Origin: Streptomyces scabichelini
GTDB taxonomy: Bacteria > Actinomycetota > Actinomycetes > Streptomycetales > Streptomycetaceae
NCBI RefSeq assembly: GCF_011045015.1
Contig: NZ_JAAKZY010000031.1
Location: 1-64,000, forward strand
Length of the DNA: 64,000 bases
Reading direction: 5' to 3'
Part shown: positions 59,478 through 64,000 of the stretch, in pieces
Layout: every line of letters begins with the position of its first letter
How positions within the stretch are numbered: the stretch's first letter is position 1
Notes under the pieces: generated by a model
Databases searched by the model: none
What the model was told of the DNA's origin: nothing
Seen by the model: the letters and a program-made list of their open reading frames with translations, nothing else
Program-made: the position numbers and the translations under genes

Positions 59478-60004
59478 TGGCTGTAGGAGTCCGGATGGTG
59501 CAGAAGGTGTCCTCGACGCGTGCCTTCGCACGGATCGCCCCGCACGTCGTTCCCGCGCTGGACCGCGCGGTACACCGGCTCACCCGTGGAAAAGTCCTGC
59601 TCAGCGCACAGATGCTGCCCGGCGTCATCCTCACGGCGCGAGGGGCGAAGAGCGGGCTGCCCCGGCGTACGCCGCTCGCCTGCATGCCGGAAGAAGGGGC
59701 TGGGAGCTGGATTCTCGTCGGGTCCAACTTCGGGCGTACGGACCATCCCGCCTGGACCGCCAACCTCCTCGCCCACCCCGACGCGGAGATCAGCTGGAAG
59801 GGCAGGGACATCCCGGTCACCGCTCATCTCCTGCGCGGTGAGGAGCGGGACACGGTGTGGAAGACGCTGCTGGACTTCTGGCCGCCCTACTCGACGTACC
59901 AGGCACGGGTCACTCGCGAGATCCGGCTCTTCCGGATCGTCCGCCGAGCCGATGAGCCGGACAACGCGACAGGCGGCAGCCCACCGGAGCGAACTCCGAA
60001 GTGA
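59477..60004 (+). CDS. Deazaflavin (F420)-dependent nitroreductase-family protein
   Basis: A 175-aa split-barrel protein of the Ddn family: VILTARGAKSGLPRRTPLAC, then WILVGSNFGRTDHPAWTANL, then RDIPVTAHLL. These enzymes use F420H2 to reduce quinones or activated C=C bonds. Its start overlaps the acyl-CoA dehydrogenase stop (TGATG), so it is translated with it and probably works in the same pathway. Confidence 0.9.
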   Translation: MAVGVRMVQKVSSTRAFARIAPHVVPALDRAVHRLTRGKVLLSAQMLPGVILTARGAKSGLPRRTPLACMPEEGAGSWILVGSNFGRTDHPAWTANLLAHPDAEISWKGRDIPVTAHLLRGEERDTVWKTLLDFWPPYSTYQARVTREIRLFRIVRRADEPDNATGGSPPERTPK

Positions 60005-60109
60005 ACTGCCGCCTGTATGACAGGAATTGGCCTGGAAAGCGTGGGGGGTACCGCATCCGTACCAACTGGATTTACTGGACTGACTGGACTGACTGATAGC
60101 TGCCGCGGA

Positions 60110-60757
60110 CTACCTTGTCGGCTTCTTGCCGGTCACGCCCATATGCACCAACAGGGCCAGGTTCGGCTTGAGTTCAGCCTGTTTGACGCCCCACGACTGG
60201 AAGCCCTTCTGGTGCGAGGCCACCGCCGCGAGCATCGCGACAAGGGAACCGGCCATCGCCGCCGGGCTCACGTCCTTGTCGACCTTGCCCTTGGCCTGGA
60301 GCTCCTTGACCGTGTTCGTAAGGGAGTTGTTCACGGAGTTCAGGATCTTCATACGGATCTTGTAGAACCGTTTGTCCCCCTCGGCGGCGCCCAGATCCAC
60401 GACGCGCAGGATGGCATCGTTTTTGCGCCAGAAGTCGAGGAAGCCGTCGACGAGCTCCTGGGCCGTCTGCCAGCCGGCCTTGCCGACCCAGGAACGCCCT
60501 TCGAGCAGCTCGGTCAACCCGGCGCCCTCCGTGGCCATTTGCTCGGCGATCTCCAGGACGGCGCCCTCGACGTCCGGGAAGTACTGATAGAAGGTCGCCG
60601 GTGACGTGCCCGCCTTCCGCGCGACGTCAATGACTTTGACGTCCCGGTAGGGCGACGAGCTGAGCATCTCGCTGAGGCAGTCGAGCAGCTTCTGCCGAGT
60701 CGCCTGCCCACGTCGTCCGGCCACTCGGCCGTCGACTGTACGCACTTGTCCTGTCAT
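60110..60757 (-). CDS. TetR-family regulator, candidate master of the CTGAC-N5-GTCAG sites
   Basis: A 215-aa TetR protein. The N-terminal helix-turn-helix is SPYRDVKVIDVARKAGTSPA followed by TFYQYFPDVEGAVLEI. The C-terminal ligand domain is helical with several hydrophobic helices, suitable for an acyl-CoA effector. Site 7 (60751-60765) covers its own start codon, suggesting autorepression. It is convergent with the acyl-CoA dehydrogenase/Ddn operon. It is the only TetR gene near the regulon, so it is the best candidate repressor. Confidence 0.88.
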   Translation of the reverse strand: MTGQVRTVDGRVAGRRGQATRQKLLDCLSEMLSSSPYRDVKVIDVARKAGTSPATFYQYFPDVEGAVLEIAEQMATEGAGLTELLEGRSWVGKAGWQTAQELVDGFLDFWRKNDAILRVVDLGAAEGDKRFYKIRMKILNSVNNSLTNTVKELQAKGKVDKDVSPAAMAGSLVAMLAAVASHQKGFQSWGVKQAELKPNLALLVHMGVTGKKPTR

Positions 60758-60765
60758 GCCGTCAG
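60751..60765. promoter_or_regulatory. Operator-like palindrome over the TetR start (site 7)
   Basis: CTGTCATGCCGTCAG, matching CTGAC-N5-GTCAG at 9 of 10 arm positions and containing the TetR start codon. Binding here would block the gene's own expression. Confidence 0.65.
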
Positions 60766-60857
60766 CTTACCGAGGGGTGATCGGAGCGCGATTCGGCCGA
60801 CTGCAAATGGGGTGCGACCGCTCTGCGGGATGCGCGGAAGGCCATTAACTTGGCTTT

Positions 60858-61625
60858 ATGGCCGATTCCGCCGAATCCACGCCTGCCGCCGCGTCTGCCG
60901 GTTCATCCGCCGGTTCATCCGCCGGTTTCGAGGAGGGCGTCCCCTGCTGGATCGATGCCCAGCTCTCCGATGTGGAGGCGGGCAAGCGCTTCTACGGCGA
61001 GCTCTTCGGGTGGACCTTCGGGGTGGGGTACGGGTCCTCCACCTGGGCGTACAGCGAGGAGCGTGCCGTGGCCGCGCTCACGCCCAAGCGGGACGGGCGG
61101 ATGCCCACCGTCTGGACGGTGTTCTTCGCGACGCCGGACGCGGCCGGCCTGGGCGAGCGGATCCGGGCAGCGGGCGGCCAGGTGATCACGGAGCCGGTGC
61201 CGCTTGACCCGTACGGCACGATGGCGCTCGCCGCCGACCAGGAGGGCGCCGTCTTCGGGCTCTGGGAGGGCGACGAGCATGCCGGTTTCGGGCGGCGGCA
61301 CATGCCGGGCACCTTCGGCTGGGTCGAGCTGTACGCCAGGGACACCAAGCTCGCCGACGACTTCTACGGCGATCTCTTCCACGACACCCTCTTCGGCCCC
61401 GACGCCGCCCCCGACTTCGGCCGTGCCCCCGTCTCCGACGTCTTCCCGGCCGAGATGCCGCCCCACTTTCTTGTCCACTTCTCGGTGGAGGACTGCGGCG
61501 CCGCACTCGATACGGTGACCCGACTGGGCGGCCGGATTCAGGCGCCGCCTTTTGAGACGTCGTACGGGATCGTGGCGGTCGTCACCGACAATCAGGGGGC
61601 GTCCTTCGCGATGCTCCAGCGCTGA
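60858..61625 (+). CDS. VOC-family protein with two glyoxalase-like domains
   Basis: A 255-aa protein with two vicinal-oxygen-chelate modules: PCWIDAQLSDVEAGKRFYGE and GWVELYARDTKLADDFYGD open each half, and each ends with a metal-ligand-like Glu region. Between codons 14 and 24 is a small repeat (GSSAGSSAG) from duplicated DNA. VOC proteins range from lyases to resistance proteins; the function here is unknown. Confidence 0.82.
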   Translation: MADSAESTPAAASAGSSAGSSAGFEEGVPCWIDAQLSDVEAGKRFYGELFGWTFGVGYGSSTWAYSEERAVAALTPKRDGRMPTVWTVFFATPDAAGLGERIRAAGGQVITEPVPLDPYGTMALAADQEGAVFGLWEGDEHAGFGRRHMPGTFGWVELYARDTKLADDFYGDLFHDTLFGPDAAPDFGRAPVSDVFPAEMPPHFLVHFSVEDCGAALDTVTRLGGRIQAPPFETSYGIVAVVTDNQGASFAMLQR

Positions 61626-61826
61626 GCAGGGCTGAGCAGGGCTGGGAAGCGGGACCGATGTGACCACATTTGTCCCTGAACGCACCGAGACATCCAGGTC
61701 CGGCCCCGGGTTCGCAACCGGTGGCCGGGCCAGGAAGAATCGGAGTGCGTGCCGCCGGAGCGGTTCGGTGGTGAGACGCTGCGCAGTGGCTGGAAACGCA
61801 GCCGCGTACGGGGAGGTGGCAGGCAA

Positions 61827-64000
61827 GTGGTGGATCAGCTGACGCAGCACGATCCGCGGCGGATCGGGCCGTTCGAGGTGCTGGGACGGCTGGGTGCCGG
61901 CGGCATGGGGCTGGTCTATCTCGCGCGCTCGGCTTCGGGCCGGCGTGTGGCGATCAAGACGGTCAGGACGGAACTCGCCGAGGACCAGCTGTTCCGGGTC
62001 CGCTTCACCCGCGAGGTCGAGGCGGCCCGCGCCGTGTCCGGCTTCTACACGGCTGCCGTGGTCGACGCCGACCCGCGTGCGGCCGTGCCGTGGCTGGCCA
62101 CCGCGTACGTCCCCGCGCCCTCCCTCGAAGAGATAGTGACCGAGTGCGGGCCGCTTCCGGCCCAGGCGGTGCGCTGGCTGGCGGCGGGCGTCGCGGAGGC
62201 GCTGCAGTCCATCCACGGCGCCGGACTCGTGCACCGGGACCTCAAGCCGTCCAATGTCCTCGTCGTCGAGGACGGCCCCCGTGTGATCGACTTCGGCATC
62301 GCGTCCGGCGTCTCCAACACCCGGCTGACGATGACCAACGTCGCCGTGGGCACCCCCGCGTACATGTCACCCGAGCAGGCCAAGGACTCACGCAGCGTGA
62401 CCGGCGCGAGCGATGTCTTCTCGCTCGGCTCGATGCTCGTGTTCGCCGCCACCGGCCACGCGCCCTTCCACGGCGCGAACCCGGTCGAGACGGTCTTCAT
62501 GCTGCTGCGGGAGGGCCCGGACCTCGAAGGCCTCCCGGAGGAACTGCGGCCGCTGATCGAGTCCTGTATGAACATGGAAGTGGCCCTCCGCCCCAACCCC
62601 GCCGACCTCCAGGCCCAGCTCGCGCCGCATCTGTTCGGCTCGGGTTCCGACGACAGTGGTACGGCGTCCGCGTGGCTGCCCGAGCGGGCCGTGAGCCTGA
62701 TCGAGGTGCGCCGCGGGGGCCGTCCAGCCCCTTCCACGAAGCCGTCCTCGGGCCGCAGCGGTGGTGGGCGGGGTGCGCCCGGAGCACACGGAGCACCTGG
62801 AGCACCCGGTGCGCCTGGCGTGCCGCCTCCGCCGCCGAACGAGCCGCCGCCCGTTCCCGTCGGCGCGGGCACCGGCCGGCACGGTGGCGCGCCCGACAAC
62901 GGGCCCGTACATCTCGCAGGCGCCCCGGTGCCCATCGGACCCGGCCCGCGCGTCGCCGACGCCCGTGCCGCCGCCGTGAAGGCACCTCCTCCGGAAGCGG
63001 GACTCGCCGCCTCCTGGTCCCGGCCGCGCCCCGGCGTCAACGGCGCCGACCCCGCCGTGACCGCGCCCCCGGCGGCTCCCGAGCCCGACTCCGGCTCGTC
63101 CTGGCGGCCGTGGCGCTTCCGCATGTCGAACGACGTGTGGGGCACGCCCGCCGTCGCCGGCGACCTCGTCTACGTCACCTCCTTCGAAGTCCACGCCCTG
63201 GATGTGGCGACCGGTCGCCGCCGCTTCAAGACACGGGACGTCGCCTGGTCCATGGCGGTCTCGGACGGCCGTATCCACGCCTCCGACGGCCCGACCCTCT
63301 TCGCCCTGGACGCCCGCGAGGGCGGCGACCTGTGGCGGCTGCCGACCGATGCCTGGGTGTATTCGCTTCAGGCGGACCGCGGCACCGTCGTCACCGGCAC
63401 CCGCGGCGGCGGCGTACAGGCCTGGGAGGCCTCGGGCGGCCAGAAGCTCTGGGAGATCACGGGCGCCCAGGCCGACTTCGAGTCGCCCGAGGCCGGGCCC
63501 GTCGTCCACGACGGAACGGTGTACGTGTGGAAGGACGCCCGCCTGCGCGCCCTCGAAGCACGCACGGGCGAGGAACGCTGGTCCTACCCCATCGGCGACG
63601 CGGCCTCCTGCGGCGGCGTCCCGGTCCGTCTCACCCCGGCCGACGACGGATACGTGTACGTGTCCGCCGGCACCCGCGTCCTCGCCATCGACATCACCGG
63701 CGGACACGTCCGCTGGCACTTCGAGGCGCCCGCGGTGTTCCTCAGCCCGCCCACCTTCGCGCCGGGCCCCGCGGTCACCGGCGGCGGGATCTACCTCGCC
63801 GACTACCTCGGCACGGTGTACGCCCTCGATGCCACCGACGGCCGAGACCGCTGGCGCATCGCCACGGAGTCCCGCGCCTCGATCGAGCCGGTCCTCGTCG
63901 AGGCCGGGCACGTCCACGTCGGCAGCGGCAAGGGCCTCTACACCCTGGACGCCGTCACCGGCACCCCGAAGTGGCGCTTCCAGGCGGGCGGCGACATCGT
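61827..64000 (+). CDS. Ser/Thr protein kinase with PQQ-like beta-propeller repeats (3' cut by window)
   Basis: The frame is open to the end of the window (724 codons visible). The kinase domain comes first: glycine loop [13 protein letters not shown]44 in VAIKTV, catalytic HRDLKPSN with D138, then DFGIAS and [12 protein letters not shown] Pro/Gly-rich linker (about residues 290-430) follows, then repeated blades like [15 protein letters not shown] and [15 protein letters not shown], typical of PQQ-type propellers. The kinase is probably cytoplasmic or membrane-linked, with the propeller as sensor. The start is GTG 61827, with GGGAGG about 10 bases upstream; GTG 61830 is possible. Confidence 0.9.
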   Translation, partial: MVDQLTQHDPRRIGPFEVLGRLGAGGMGLVYLARSASGRRVAIKTVRTELAEDQLFRVRFTREVEAARAVSGFYTAAVVDADPRAAVPWLATAYVPAPSLEEIVTECGPLPAQAVRWLAAGVAEALQSIHGAGLVHRDLKPSNVLVVEDGPRVIDFGIASGVSNTRLTMTNVAVGTPAYMSPEQAKDSRSVTGASDVFSLGSMLVFAATGHAPFHGANPVETVFMLLREGPDLEGLPEELRPLIESCMNMEVALRPNPADLQAQLAPHLFGSGSDDSGTASAWLPERAVSLIEVRRGGRPAPSTKPSSGRSGGGRGAPGAHGAPGAPGAPGVPPPPPNEPPPVPVGAGTGRHGGAPDNGPVHLAGAPVPIGPGPRVADARAAAVKAPPPEAGLAASWSRPRPGVNGADPAVTAPPAAPEPDSGSSWRPWRFRMSNDVWGTPAVAGDLVYVTSFEVHALDVATGRRRFKTRDVAWSMAVSDGRIHASDGPTLFALDAREGGDLWRLPTDAWVYSLQADRGTVVTGTRGGGVQAWEASGGQKLWEITGAQADFESPEAGPVVHDGTVYVWKDARLRALEARTGEERWSYPIGDAASCGGVPVRLTPADDGYVYVSAGTRVLAIDITGGHVRWHFEAPAVFLSPPTFAPGPAVTGGGIYLADYLGTVYALDATDGRDRWRIATESRASIEPVLVEAGHVHVGSGKGLYTLDAVTGTPKWRFQAGGDI

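Noticed and set aside
62388..63917. Leftward 509-codon frame over the kinase gene
   Set aside because: It is a Gly/Val/Arg-rich shadow of the Ser/Thr kinase, which has full catalytic motifs on the other strand.

Overview
The window is high-GC actinobacterial DNA with strong third-position GC, frequent GTG starts, rare TTA codons and many 4-nt gene overlaps. Streptomyces or a close relative is the best fit. This is a judgement from composition and gene families, not a database match.

Backbone, left part (1-9862): the end of an acyl-CoA dehydrogenase gene, a zinc alcohol dehydrogenase, two MFS permeases flanking a GlxA/AraC-type regulator, a PIN toxin with its antitoxin, then a leftward run of acyl-CoA metabolism genes (flavin reductase, enoyl-CoA hydratase, ADP-forming acyl-CoA synthetase).

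Mobile element (9868-48488): a complete 38,621-bp Tn7-like transposon. Its ends start TGTAGG and match at 12 of 13 bases as an inverted repeat. Each end carries three TCTCA repeats, and the element is flanked by the exact 5-bp duplication ACAGG. At the left end lies the transposition module tnsA-tnsB-tnsC and a very large TniQ (1027 aa) whose C-terminal 400 residues are about eight tandem helix-turn-helix units. The cargo follows in blocks: an ABC-three-component-like defence operon with a nuclease-like effector, a UvrD-like helicase with small genes of unknown role, and a regulator facing a triple operator. After these come two arsenic operons (ArsI, three ArsO-like flavoproteins, Acr3, ArsC, thioredoxin and its reductase, four ArsR repressors), then a phosphate block (a lone PstS, pstSCAB, an atypical winged-helix regulator) and a PhoX phosphatase at the right end. 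Arsenic detoxification and phosphate-selective uptake travel together.

Backbone, right part (48494-64000): amine oxidase, flavin monooxygenase, DoxX protein, DUF35 protein, GNAT acetyltransferase, two flavin-binding split-barrel proteins, a fused glycine-to-betaine methyltransferase with no usable normal start codon, thiolase, acyl-CoA dehydrogenase, deazaflavin-dependent reductase, TetR regulator, VOC protein and a Ser/Thr kinase cut by the window end.

Seven copies of a 15-bp palindrome, CTGAC-N5-GTCAG, lie before the acyl-CoA and oxygenase genes on both sides of the transposon and over the start of the TetR gene, and none was seen inside it. I infer one catabolic regulon, run by that TetR protein, that was split by the transposon.
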